A stretch of 64,000 nucleotides of DNA, taken from NCBI RefSeq assembly GCF_003287875.1, contig NZ_QMKK01000061.1:186001-250000 (forward strand), written 5' to 3'. Below, in pieces: positions 34,293-44,100 of the stretch. The position numbers and the translations under genes were made by a program. Position 1 is the stretch's first letter; every line of letters starts with the position of its first letter. The DNA comes from Martinezella tropici. Lineage in GTDB: Bacteria; Pseudomonadota; Alphaproteobacteria; Rhizobiales; Rhizobiaceae. A model generated the notes under the pieces. That model did not search any database. It worked only from the letters and a program-made list of their open reading frames with translations, and was not told where the DNA came from.

Positions 34293-35135
34293 TTAACCCT
34301 TCACCGAGCCACTGGTCATGGAACCAAGGATCAATCGCTGGAGAGACAGGAACGCCACGATCGCGGGGACGACGGAGATGAGGCAGGCGGCTGCCAGCAG
34401 TTGGATGGACGAGTCGGTTTGCATCCCACGGAAGTTAAAGATTCCGACGCCGATCGGCATCAAATTGTTTTGCGTTAGGAGCAGAAACGGCACGAGGAAC
34501 TGCGACCAGCCGGCAATCACGGTGATGATGAAGACGGAGGCTATCCCCGGCGCCGATAGTGGCAGGACGATGCGCCAGAAGACCGAAAAGCGGTTGCATC
34601 CATCGATCATCGCCGCCTCGTCGAGACTGCGCGGAATGCCGTCGACCGTGCTCTTCAGGAGCCATGTCGCAAGCGGCACGCCGAGCGCAATATAGACCAT
34701 CGTCACGGCGAAATGCGTGTCGAGCAGGCCGAGGCGGTTGATGTAGCGGTAGAGCGGCACCATGATGACCAGCGGCGAAATCATCTGGAACAGCAGAAGG
34801 CCCATCATGGACAGACCCTTGCCCCTGAACTGGAAGCGCGAGAAGGCATAGGCGGCCGGCAGTGCGACGATCAGGACCCCGAAGCCGCTGAGCGTTGCAA
34901 GCTTCAGGCCGTTCCAGAGATAGAGCGGGAAATAGCTGTTGTTGAGAACGGTGACGAAATTGTCGATGGTCGGATTATGCGGGATATAGCGTGCCACGCC
35001 ACGGTAGATCTCCCGCCGGTCACGCAGCGCCAGCGACAGAAGGTAGGTGAGGGGGCCAGCAAAGAAGACGAACATCGCCAGCATGAAGAGGTAGCTGAGG
35101 AAATCGCCGAAACGTGTGCCGGTACGCCTGCTCAT
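34293..35135 (-). CDS. Sugar ABC transporter permease (MalG type)
   Basis: A 280-residue inner-membrane permease with about six transmembrane segments. The cytoplasmic EAA loop is present (RSLDEAAMIDGCNRFSVFWRIVLPLSAPGIASV), which contacts the ATPase. The start overlaps the preceding permease stop by 4 bp. Confidence 0.93.
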   Translation of the reverse strand: MSRRTGTRFGDFLSYLFMLAMFVFFAGPLTYLLSLALRDRREIYRGVARYIPHNPTIDNFVTVLNNSYFPLYLWNGLKLATLSGFGVLIVALPAAYAFSRFQFRGKGLSMMGLLLFQMISPLVIMVPLYRYINRLGLLDTHFAVTMVYIALGVPLATWLLKSTVDGIPRSLDEAAMIDGCNRFSVFWRIVLPLSAPGIASVFIITVIAGWSQFLVPFLLLTQNNLMPIGVGIFNFRGMQTDSSIQLLAAACLISVVPAIVAFLSLQRLILGSMTSGSVKG

Positions 35136-36061
35136 CTCTCTTCCTCCTTCGGCAGGAACGACGCATAAACAAGCGCCAGTCCGAGGCTTATGATCAGCAT
35201 CAGCACGGAAAGCACGCTGCCGCCGGACAAGTCGTAATTGCGGAAGACGATGTTAAAGACATAGAGCGATATGACTTCGGTGGCGCGCCCCGGCCCGCCG
35301 CCCGTCAGCGTGATGATCGCGTCGAACGTATTCAAAGTCATGATCGTGATCAGGATCATGTTGACGAGGATGGCCGCGCGCAGCTGCGGGATGGTGATGA
35401 AGAAGAACTGCTGCGAACCCGTTGCGCCGTCGACTTCCGCGGCCTCGTAGAGCGAGGGGTCGATCGCCTTGAGAGCGGCGTACATGACGACCATCGAGAA
35501 GGCCGTTCCGCGCCAGATGTTCGAAATCAGGGCCGACCACGGGGCGATCGACGGATCGGAAAGCCAGGCGACCACGGGCAGATGCATGAGCCGCAAGATG
35601 CTGTTCAGCGCGCCATAGGGAGCTTCCGAAAACAGCATCTGCCAGATGATGCCGCCGGCAATCCCTGGAACCACCCAGGCAACAAGCGCCGTGGTTCGCA
35701 AGATCGTCGTGCCGAACAGGCCCCGCTTTTCTCCGCGGACAACGACGACGGCAACCGCAAGGCCGAGAATCTGCTGACCGATGACGCTGCCACCGACGAA
35801 GACGAGAGTTGCCCATAGAATATCGGGAAGCTGCGGCGAACTCAGCATGTTGGCGATCGAGCCGAGCGTATAGTCCTGATTGTTGCCGATGAGCGTGGCG
35901 TTGGTAAACGACAGGCGGAACACGTCGATCATGGGATAGAGATAGAAGACGCCGATGACGATGATTACAGGCATGATCCACGGCAGGGGTGCCCCGGCGA
36001 AACGACGCATGAACGATCTGCTGTGCGGCCGGTCGGCAGCCTCGATGGCGATAGGGGTCAT
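35132..36061 (-). CDS. Sugar ABC transporter permease (MalF type)
   Basis: A 309-residue permease with about six membrane segments (PLPWIMPVIIVIGVFYLYPM first). Its EAA loop reads YEAAEVDGATGSQQFFFITIPQLRAAILVN. It pairs with the MalG-type protein encoded next and lies 67 bases after the binding-protein gene. Confidence 0.93.
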   Translation of the reverse strand: MTPIAIEAADRPHSRSFMRRFAGAPLPWIMPVIIVIGVFYLYPMIDVFRLSFTNATLIGNNQDYTLGSIANMLSSPQLPDILWATLVFVGGSVIGQQILGLAVAVVVVRGEKRGLFGTTILRTTALVAWVVPGIAGGIIWQMLFSEAPYGALNSILRLMHLPVVAWLSDPSIAPWSALISNIWRGTAFSMVVMYAALKAIDPSLYEAAEVDGATGSQQFFFITIPQLRAAILVNMILITIMTLNTFDAIITLTGGGPGRATEVISLYVFNIVFRNYDLSGGSVLSVLMLIISLGLALVYASFLPKEEER

Positions 36062-36128
36062 AGGCTTCTCTGTCCGGGTTTGACGCTACCGGTGGCGCCC
36101 TTTGCAGGCACCACCGCGATCACAATCG

Positions 36129-37427
36129 TTAGAGACGCTTGTAAGCCTCCATCGTCGCCTTGAAGGCGGCGTCGAGAGCTTGTTCGGGCGGCTTGGTGCC
36201 CGACAGGACGTCGCCCATCATGATCTGGATCTGGTTGGAAATTTCCGGATAGATCGGAGCGCCCGGGCGGGCCTGGCCGTTGGCGAGCGCTTGGGCGAAG
36301 GTCTTGTTGGCGTCGGTCGCAAAGACCTGATACTTGTCAAAGAGAGACTTGCGCGTCGGCAATTGCTGCTGCAGCGCGTTGGCCGGTCCCATATAGACAT
36401 CGCGCGCAAGATTGGCGCACATCTCGATCTTGTCCTTGTCCTTGCTGAACGAGGCGATCGTCCAGCCGCCGGTACCGGTGGAGCGCTGATCGATTGTCGG
36501 GCCGGGGATCGGCGAGAAGGTCCAGTTGGCGAATTCGTCCTCATCCAGCGTGGCCTTCAATTGGGCAAGCTGCCAGTTGCCACCGATGAAGAGTGCCGTT
36601 GTTCCCGCGGCCGCAGCCGCGTTCAGGTCGTCATAGTTGGCAATCGTGGTCACGCGCTTGGGGGCGGCGCCGGAATCGACGAGATCCTTGTAATAGGTCA
36701 GGGCCTTGAGGAACTTCTGTTTGTTTTCGCCTTCGCCGAAGACCGGCTTGCCGCTATCGTCGACGAGCTTGCCGCCGAGCGCCCAATAATTCGCGAGCCA
36801 GTCGAAGGTGGAGCCCTCGTAGCGGCCGGCGTTGAAGAGGATGCCTTCCATGCCCTCCTTGACGGAAGCGATGCCGGCCTTCTTCAGATCGTCCCAGGTC
36901 TGCGGCGCATCCGGGACGATCGACTTGTTGCGATAGAGCACGCGAAGATCCGTATCCCACCACCAGGCACGGATCGTCTGGTCCTTGTCGGTGATGCCGT
37001 TGCGGATGAAGGGAAAGAGGTCGGCAACCTCGTCCTTCGAGAAATAGGGGGTGAAATCGGCCAGCACGTGGTTGACCATGAATTGAGAGAGAACGAAGGA
37101 GTCGACGGCAGCGCAGTCAGGAGCGTTGCCCGCCTTTGCCTGCTCGAGCATTTTTGCCTGTTCGGTACCGATATCCGTCGACATGAACTGCATCTGCAGC
37201 TTCCAGTCGGGATACTTCTTGATGAAGTCGATGAAGAGCGTCTGGTAGCCCTTGGCGATCGCCGGATCGGCATTGTTGGGACTGTCATTCGTCAGCCGGA
37301 CCATGAGGGTTTTCGGCGCATCGGCAAGACCGATCCGATCCTTTGTCGCGATTTCCTGGGCAAATGCGGCAGGCACTGAAAACAACATCGTGCTCAGCGC
37401 TAGCGCGCTGACGAACGCTCTCTTCAT
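36129..37427 (-). CDS. Extracellular sugar-binding protein of an ABC transporter
   Basis: A 432-residue periplasmic solute-binding protein. The ATG at 37427 is chosen because GGGGAGGAG lies 8 bases upstream and the protein then opens with the signal peptide MKRAFVSALALSTMLFSVPA ending AFAQ. The body is typical of family 1 carbohydrate-binding proteins: KMLEQAKAGNAPDCAAVDS, WDTDLRVLYRNKSIVPDAPQTWDDL and GGWTIASFSKDKDK. It heads the minus-strand sugar operon. The near-palindromic operator-like site at 37505-37522 lies 77 bases upstream and is shared with the alpha-mannosidase gene, which suggests mannose-containing glycans as ligand (inference). Confidence 0.93.
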   Translation of the reverse strand: MKRAFVSALALSTMLFSVPAAFAQEIATKDRIGLADAPKTLMVRLTNDSPNNADPAIAKGYQTLFIDFIKKYPDWKLQMQFMSTDIGTEQAKMLEQAKAGNAPDCAAVDSFVLSQFMVNHVLADFTPYFSKDEVADLFPFIRNGITDKDQTIRAWWWDTDLRVLYRNKSIVPDAPQTWDDLKKAGIASVKEGMEGILFNAGRYEGSTFDWLANYWALGGKLVDDSGKPVFGEGENKQKFLKALTYYKDLVDSGAAPKRVTTIANYDDLNAAAAAGTTALFIGGNWQLAQLKATLDEDEFANWTFSPIPGPTIDQRSTGTGGWTIASFSKDKDKIEMCANLARDVYMGPANALQQQLPTRKSLFDKYQVFATDANKTFAQALANGQARPGAPIYPEISNQIQIMMGDVLSGTKPPEQALDAAFKATMEAYKRL

Positions 37428-37504
37428 GATGGGTCTCCTCCCCATTTTGAACGGATACAGCCTGGTGGCCGGTTGACCTCTCCTCATTTCCATGCTGCAT
37501 TAAA

Positions 37505-37522
37505 TAGATTAAGTTACTTTGA
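37505..37522 (-). promoter_or_regulatory. ROK-type operator candidate upstream of the sugar ABC operon
   Basis: TAGATTAAGTTACTTTGA contains the palindromic core AAGTWACTT. Its complement-strand counterpart at 41038-41055 matches at 16 of 18 positions. Such a core suits a ROK-family dimer. Confidence 0.6.
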
Positions 37523-37602
37523 TTTGATGTCAAGCCGCAGCTTCGGAGGATCAAGATGCTGGCGACATTCAACAGCAGCTAGCGGCGTGCAGCCGTATTT
37601 CC

Positions 37603-37619
37603 CGATTACGAAATAATCG
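37603..37619. promoter_or_regulatory. Inverted repeat upstream of the Gfo/Idh/MocA gene
   Basis: CGATTA-CGAAA-TAATCG is a perfect 6-bp-arm repeat about 80 bases before the oxidoreductase start. It is a candidate operator distinct from the AAGTWACTT site. Confidence 0.4.
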
Positions 37620-37700
37620 AGCCATTGCGGACATCCGCGATGGTGGGAGGTTTGCTTTGGCTGGCGAGGACCGGCCCACCGGCATCTTATGGAGGATCAG

Positions 37701-38747
37701 ATGCGCTTACTCATTCTCGGTACGGGCGGAATGGCCAATAAGCATGCTGCAAGTTTCAAGGAAATAGAGGGCGTCAGCGTCGTCGGCGGGGTTGACGTCA
37801 TTCCCGAGCGGCTCGCCGTCTTTTGTACGGAACATGCCATCCCTAATCATTTCAGTTCGCTTGAGGAAGCCCTTGCCTGGGGCGAGTTCGATGCCGTCGC
37901 CAACGTGACGCCCGACAGTGTCCACCACGCGACGACGCTTCAGGCGATTGCGGCCGGAAAGCACGTCTTCTGTGAAAAGCCGCTCGCGACCGACGCGATC
38001 AAGGCGATGGAAATGACCGAGGCGATCGAGAGAGCGGGTAAGGTCGGCATGGTGAACTTCACCTATCGCAACTCGCCCGCCCTGCAGAAGGGCCGGCAGA
38101 TGGTGCTTGCCGGCGAGATAGGTGAGGTGAGGCATGTGGAAGCCTCGCATCTGCAGAGCTGGCTTGTGGGACGGCATTGGGGAGACTGGAAGACCGAAAG
38201 CAAATGGCTATGGCGTCTGAGCAAGAAACATGGCTCGAACGGCGCGCTCGGCGACATCGGCATCCATATCGTCGATTTCGCCTCCTATGGCTCCGGCCTC
38301 GACGTTGCCCATGTCTTCGCGCGGCTGAAGACCTTCAACAAGGCGCCGGGTCACAAGATCGGCGACTATGATCTCGACGCGAATGACAGCTTTACCATGA
38401 ACGTCGATTTCACGACCGGAGCGATCGGCACCATCCAGGCGACGCGCACCGCCGCCGGCCAGATGGATCAGCTTCGTCTCAGGGTCTATGGCGAGACAGG
38501 TTCGATCGAGATGATCTACGATACCGGAAAGTCGACATTGCGCGCCTGCCTTGGTGACGACGTCCATACCGCGACATGGCGCGACGTTCCCTTCGATGAA
38601 GTGGAGACGAACTATCAGCGGTTCGTTCAGGCCGTCAGGATGGGCAAAACGCAGGAACCTTCATTTCGCCGTGCCGCGAGTATCCAGAAGGTTCTGGACA
38701 AGGCGATCGCCTCGGACGTCAGCCATGCGGACGAGGCGATCGCGTAA
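37701..38747 (+). CDS. Gfo/Idh/MocA-family oxidoreductase
   Basis: A 348-residue NAD(P)-dependent sugar or inositol dehydrogenase-like protein. The Rossmann motif GTGGMANKHAAS is at the N-terminus, followed by HVFCEKPLA (the EKP motif) and GALGDIGIHIVDF near residue 185, with catalytic Asp/His. The ATG at 37701 follows GGAGG at the right spacing; an in-frame ATG at 37689 is less likely. It diverges from the sugar ABC operon and probably oxidises the imported sugar or a derivative. Substrate unknown. Confidence 0.9.
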   Translation: MRLLILGTGGMANKHAASFKEIEGVSVVGGVDVIPERLAVFCTEHAIPNHFSSLEEALAWGEFDAVANVTPDSVHHATTLQAIAAGKHVFCEKPLATDAIKAMEMTEAIERAGKVGMVNFTYRNSPALQKGRQMVLAGEIGEVRHVEASHLQSWLVGRHWGDWKTESKWLWRLSKKHGSNGALGDIGIHIVDFASYGSGLDVAHVFARLKTFNKAPGHKIGDYDLDANDSFTMNVDFTTGAIGTIQATRTAAGQMDQLRLRVYGETGSIEMIYDTGKSTLRACLGDDVHTATWRDVPFDEVETNYQRFVQAVRMGKTQEPSFRRAASIQKVLDKAIASDVSHADEAIA

Positions 38748-38775
38748 AGCCTTTTTGTTTTCCCGGCATGTCTGG

Positions 38776-39912
38776 TCAGGCCGAGACCGGCGGCAGCAGG
38801 GTGTTGAGGAACGGCAGGAATGCTGCCCCCAGCGCCACGCCGCCGCCACTGAAGCTTGCGGGCTTCATCGGCGAAATCCATGGCGTCAGGAAGGGTCGCT
38901 TCGACGTGTCGCGCCGCTCGACGGAAAGTTGATGGATCAGCGCCTCGATGGTACTTCTTGGCAGGTCGCCGCCGATCATGATGACGCTCGGCGCGATGAA
39001 ACCGGCAATCGCGATGATCGGGTCGAGCAGGTGGCTTGCCGCCTCGCGGATCCATTGCGCCAGCAGCGGAGAAGGCGGTTCTTGACCCTGCAAAAGGCGG
39101 GCGAATTCGTCATCGCCGACGAGCGCACGCAGGGCGCCGAAGCCGACAACGGTGCTCAACGGAACATTGTCGGGGCCGGTGCGCATGTCGCCGATATTGC
39201 CGGCGCGCCCGTGGACACCCGAATAGGGAATGCCGCGAACGAGGAAACCGGCCTGGACATCCTCATCCACAATGATCATTGCCAGGCCGCCTTCGGGGGC
39301 AGGCGTGCCGATCGTCCGCTCGGCGAGCAGGCTTGCCGTGCATTCGTTCTCGACGTAACTGCGGGGAAGTTTCGACGCCGCATCAAGCTTGCCTGCTTCT
39401 TCTGCCGTCCAGTCATTCGAGCCGATCCCGACGCCGATGATCGGCAGGCCGGTATGACGGCCGATCATGGCTTCGATGGTTGAAAGGACGGATTCTACTC
39501 TCCTTGTTCGAACGAATGTGAAATAAACGCGGTCGTGAACCTGGCCGCTAAGATCGACGAGGACGGCTTCGCCCCGGTTTTGACGGACCCGGACGCCGAT
39601 CGAGAAGGCTCCCTCCGGCCGCAGGGCAAATTCGGTCGCGGTCGCGCCGCTGCCCGCACCGTTGCGGCGATGCGACGTCACCAATCCTTCGTCGCCGAGG
39701 CGGCGCAGAATATTGGTGATCCCCGGACCAGTCAGCCCGGAGTGCCGGCCGAGCTCCATGCGGGTCAATGGGCCATGACGGCGGATCGCCTCCAGGATGA
39801 CGCGAATATTTCTGTCGGCGATTTCTCCCGACCGCAGACCAAGTGTTTTCCCCCGCGCAACGTCCGTTTCCTCCGGCTGACGCCGCCGTGGCCCGGATCG
39901 AAGATACCGCAT
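38776..39912 (-). CDS. ROK-family transcriptional regulator (second copy)
   Basis: A 378-residue protein with an N-terminal winged helix (LTRMELGRHSGLTGPGITNILRRLGDEGLV) and a degenerate ROK domain (FSIGVRVRQNRGEAVLVDLSG; YVENECTASLLAE). The CxCGxxGCxE zinc motif is missing (GVHGRAGNIGDMRTG), so kinase activity is unlikely. It is convergent with the Gfo/Idh/MocA gene, 28 bases away. It is unusual to find two ROK regulators in one sugar cluster; they may act on different inducers. Confidence 0.87.
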   Translation of the reverse strand: MRYLRSGPRRRQPEETDVARGKTLGLRSGEIADRNIRVILEAIRRHGPLTRMELGRHSGLTGPGITNILRRLGDEGLVTSHRRNGAGSGATATEFALRPEGAFSIGVRVRQNRGEAVLVDLSGQVHDRVYFTFVRTRRVESVLSTIEAMIGRHTGLPIIGVGIGSNDWTAEEAGKLDAASKLPRSYVENECTASLLAERTIGTPAPEGGLAMIIVDEDVQAGFLVRGIPYSGVHGRAGNIGDMRTGPDNVPLSTVVGFGALRALVGDDEFARLLQGQEPPSPLLAQWIREAASHLLDPIIAIAGFIAPSVIMIGGDLPRSTIEALIHQLSVERRDTSKRPFLTPWISPMKPASFSGGGVALGAAFLPFLNTLLPPVSA

Positions 39913-40407
39913 AACCGACTTCCCTCAGCACCCTCATGCTTGTGTATCACGGCAAACATCGACGCTCCCAGCTATTTTCCAACCGGCTCTTGCAAGCCAT
40001 TGATTTCATTTGGGCCGCAAACGTATTGCGTCTGAGTGACTTTCAGAATGTTATGCATGCATCTGACGGTAACCAAACGCAAGCCGCGAAAAAGCCAACA
40101 ATGCCCGCCTTTTCGTCCGATTTAGCCTTTTCGAGCTATCGGAACTGAAGCGGATAGTCGCAAAGCCGCTTATCACCTCTCAAGAGCATCGATATTTTCG
40201 GCCCTGCGAGATGGGCTGGTATAAGAACAGCGCAGGATGGAAGCCATTCTCCGGCAACCTGTCTGACCATTGACGCATTGGTCCTGCCCATTGTGGCTGT
40301 GGCATCGTTAAGTTGGCTTAGCTCGCATACTGCTTATATCGGAATTTACTCGGTCTGAGGCTGGCGCCATTCTTCCTGTCGATAGCGATTTGAAGGAGGA
40401 TGTCCCT
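39913..40407. other. Gene-free region
   Basis: About 495 bases between the second ROK gene and a small HTH gene. Short open frames here look non-coding. I see no repeat, RNA gene or strong hairpin. Confidence 0.5.
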
Positions 40408-40638
40408 ATGCCTGTTGATGGTGAGCTTTTCGAAACGTCGGCCGGAAAACACGTGGTTTCCCCAGGCACGATTCCTTTGAGCCATCCATCTGCCGCCACG
40501 ACGAGACGCAAATCCGAAAACGTGCTGCGTCTGAAAGCTGACGGCAGATCGACCGATGATATAGCAAGAGAGGCTGGCGTCAGCCGAGCGACGGTAACCA
40601 GAATCTTGCGCTATGTTGAAAGAGCGGCCGCTAGTTAG
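40408..40638 (+). CDS. Small HTH protein, resolvase C-terminal-like
   Basis: A 76-residue protein with an AAGGAGG ribosome site about 10 bases before the ATG. The C-terminal half, ENVLRLKADGRSTDDIAREAGVSRATVTRILRYVERA, is a classic helix-turn-helix of the kind at the end of Hin/resolvase recombinases or in transposase heads. The N-terminal 35 residues are unstructured-looking, and there is no recombinase catalytic domain. It is either a small stand-alone DNA-binding protein or a relic of a mobile element. Confidence 0.6.
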   Translation: MPVDGELFETSAGKHVVSPGTIPLSHPSAATTRRKSENVLRLKADGRSTDDIAREAGVSRATVTRILRYVERAAAS

Positions 40639-41164
40639 CTGAGTTTGACGCAGCGGAAGATGGCTGAAGGTCCCGAGCCGGTTCGGTCGCAGTCCGGCGA
40701 GCCGCGCCGTCGGCGCCGCATCCCGCATCGTTACAAACGCGAAATACGTCTCTGAGCCACGCTGCGAGCGACCGTATGTGATCCGGTCGATCACGATTGC
40801 CGGATATGCGAGAAGCATGCGAACTTCCGAAGTTTTGCCTGCCGTTCAAAGCCATGTCATGCGCCGTTACACAATAGTGTCTGTTGAGATCGGGAATGAT
40901 CCTGTCAACGGACATGTTGCGTTGATCTCACGAAAGATCGTCGATCGATGTCGCCCACGCTTCCCACGATGATCGTAACCTAGGACATCGCCGGCCAAAA
41001 ACTCTCGTAACCCATGTCTTGGCCGCTTGACGCGAAAACAAAGTTACTTAATCTAAAATTCGGCTATGCGATCCGCCTGGAGGAGACGGCGCGTGGCGAT
41101 TGCGATCTATTGCATCGGTTTATTCTCCTTCACCGCCAATTGCCGATTTTCCGATAGGACCGCC
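40639..41164. other. Intergenic region upstream of the alpha-mannosidase gene
   Basis: About 526 bases. It contains the operator-like site at 41038-41055. Overlapping short frames on the minus strand lack recognisable motifs and were not called. Confidence 0.5.
41038..41055 (+). promoter_or_regulatory. ROK-type operator candidate upstream of the alpha-mannosidase
   Basis: ACAAAGTTACTTAATCTA; its reverse complement matches the site at 37505-37522 at 16 of 18 positions, including the AAGTWACTT core. It lies about 110 bases before the GH38 start. Confidence 0.6.
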
Positions 41165-44100
41165 ATGTCTCTCACCATTGCCCAACGTCTCGATCGTCTC
41201 AAGGTCCGCATAGCCGAGCTCGCCCATTGGCGCGACAGACAGAGCCGTGACATCGACGGCTGGACCTTTGATGGCGAGCCGATCGCGCATCGCCAGGACT
41301 GGCCGCACCGCAAGGGAACGGTTCATTTTGCCGCGGCGGCAAAGGCTCCCCATGACTGGCCGCTCGAGCAGACCCGCCTGCAGCTCGATCTCGGCGGCGA
41401 GAGCCTACTGACCTTGCGCTATCCCGATGGCCGGACCGAGACCTTCGGACTGGATCCCTATCACCAGGAGTTTCCGATCAAGGATCGGGACTTTTCGATC
41501 GCGGCGGAGAGCGTCGCTCGCTTTCCTTTCGGAGAACCGAACCGTGCCCCGGGCTTGAACAAAGCCCGGCTGATCTGGCTGGACGAGCCGGTCCACCGGT
41601 TGCATCTCCTGCTGCAACAGATCGGTGAGGCGGTCGATGCGCTCGACGGTCACGACGTCGTGCCACATCTCATCGATGCGGCCGAACGGGCGCTGCGCAG
41701 CCTCGATTGGCCCTCCGACACGGCTGCCTATATCGCGCGCACATCGGATGCGGAAATGCAGCAGAAGATCTGGGAACTGCCGGAACTCCAGGACAATCCA
41801 GCCGGTCTCAGCGAAGCTGAGAGCGCTTCAGCCTCAGCCGCCCATGATCGGCTGCTTGAGCGATTGAAGGAGCTTCAGAAGCGTTTTCCGCAAAACGGCG
41901 AACTGCTGCTGACCGGCCATGCCCATATCGATCTTGCATGGCTTTGGCCCTATGGCGAGACGCGCAGGAAGATGCGCCGCACCTTCAATACGGCGCTTTC
42001 GCTGATGGAGCGCTCCGACGATTTCCGGTTCAATCAATCGACTGCCCACTACTACGCGCAGATGGAGGAGGACGATCCGGATCTCCTCGAACGGATCAAG
42101 AAGAATGTCGCCGAGCGCAAGTGGGAAACCGTCGGCGGCATGTGGGTTGAGCCCGATACCAATATGCCGACGGGTGAGAGCCTCGCCCGTCAGGTGCTCT
42201 ATGGGCAGCGCTATTTCGAAAAGCATTTCGGCCTGCGCCATACCGTCTGCTGGCTGCCGGATTGCTTCGGCTTTTCGGGTGCCCTGCCGCAGATCCTCCG
42301 ACTCGGGGGCATGAACAGCTTCTTCACGATCAAGGTGAACTGGAGCGAGACCAATCACATTCCCTCCGACCTCTTCTGGTGGAGGGGGCTCGACGGCAGC
42401 AAGGTGCTGACGCATACCTTCGACAATCCCATGCAGGGCTATAATGGCTTCGTGCAGCCGGATTGCTTTGTGCCGACATGGAAGAATTTCCGCGGCAAGA
42501 CTGAGCACGACACGTCGCTATTGGCCGTCGGCTATGGTGACGGTGGCGGCGGTGTCACACCGGAAATGGTCGAGCGCGAAGTTCAACTGCGCGATTTTCC
42601 GGCAATCCCCAGGGCACGCTGGGGTACCGTGAAGGACTATTATGATAAGGCGCATCGCACGGCAGCGGAAAAGGACCTGCCGGTCTGGGACGGAGAAATC
42701 TACCTCGAACTGCACCGCGCGACGCTGACGACGCAAAGCGGCGTCAAGCGCAAGCACCGCCAGGCCGAACGCGCCCTTATCACGGCCGAGACGCTGGCTT
42801 CGCTCGCCCACATGCTGGGGGCTGCAAAACCGCAAAGCCTCGAGGCGGATTGGCGCACCGTTCTGAAGAACGAGTTTCATGACATCCTGCCGGGGTCGAG
42901 CATTCGCGAGGTCTATGTCGATGCCGAGCGGGAACTTGATGGCGTGATCGGCAATGCCAAGGCGGAGCAGGGCAAGGCGCTCAAGGCATTATCGGCCCAT
43001 CTTCCGACGGGCGGTGTCACGGACGCATTGATTGTCGTCAACCCATCCCTTTCAGCGCGGCCGCTCACAGCCGCACTGTCCGACGGAACGGTTCTGTCGT
43101 CTGCCGATCTTGTTGCGCCTCTTTCCGTCGCCGTTTTCGACCGCAAGATGCTCAAGCCCGCCGGCATGCTGAAAGCCGACGCCCATCACCTCGAGAACGA
43201 GCATCTATCCGTTGTCATCGGCAAGGATGGGTCCGTGTCGAGCTTTGTTCACAAGGCGACGGGGCGGGAGGCAATCGAAGGCTCCGCCAATCAGCTCTGG
43301 GCCTATCCCGCCGACAAGCCCCGCAACTGGGATGCTTGGGATGTCGACGCCGACTATGCCGAAAAAGGCATTCGCCTCGACCAGCCCGAAAGCATCGCCC
43401 TGGTCGAGGAGGGGCCGCATCGCGCCGCGGTCCGTGTTGTCAATCGATATCGCAACTCGACCATCACCCAGCTTTATGTTTTGACGGCCAATGCCCGCCG
43501 GCTCGATATCGAGACGACGATCGACTGGCATGACCGGCGTACCCTGCTTAGGACCCTGAACCCGATCGCTGTGCGTTCTCGCGTAGCCACTTTCGAATGT
43601 GCCTTCGGCATCGTCGAGCGGCAGACGCATACGAACACCCCCTGGGAGCAGGCGATGTTCGAGGCAGCCGCCCATCGTTTCGTCGATCTCAGCGAACCCG
43701 GCTTCGGTGTTGCCTTGCTCAATAACGCCAAATACGGACACAGTGCCCGCGGCAATGTCATCGGCATGAGCCTCGTGCGGTCACCGATCTATCCCGATCC
43801 GCTTGCCGACGAAGGCCAGCAGAGCTTCACCTATGCGTTGATGCCGCATGAAGGCGCCTGGTATGAAGGAGGCGTTCTGCCGGAGGCGATCGATCTCAAC
43901 CAGCCGCTCGTCACCATGGAGGCAAGCGGGCTTTCGCAGGGCACGCTCTCGCCTCTCGGCATCGAGGGCATACCGGTCGCTTTCTCGGGCTTGAAACCGG
44001 CGGAGGAGGGGGAGGGCCTTGTTCTGCGGCTCTACGAGCCGGCCGGCCGCCGGGGCCGCCTGTCGCTAAACCTGGCGCCGGGATGGCAAGCATCGGGGCC

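Noticed and set aside
33061..34296. A 411-codon plus-strand frame opposite the ROK regulator
   Set aside because: The ROK protein on the other strand has clear motifs; this frame has none.
36102..37379. A 425-codon plus-strand frame opposite the sugar-binding protein
   Set aside because: It is a shadow of the binding-protein gene, with low-complexity composition and no signal peptide.
40318..40915. Two overlapping minus-strand frames around the small HTH gene
   Set aside because: No ribosome site, no domain, and they overlap a plus-strand gene with a good ribosome site.
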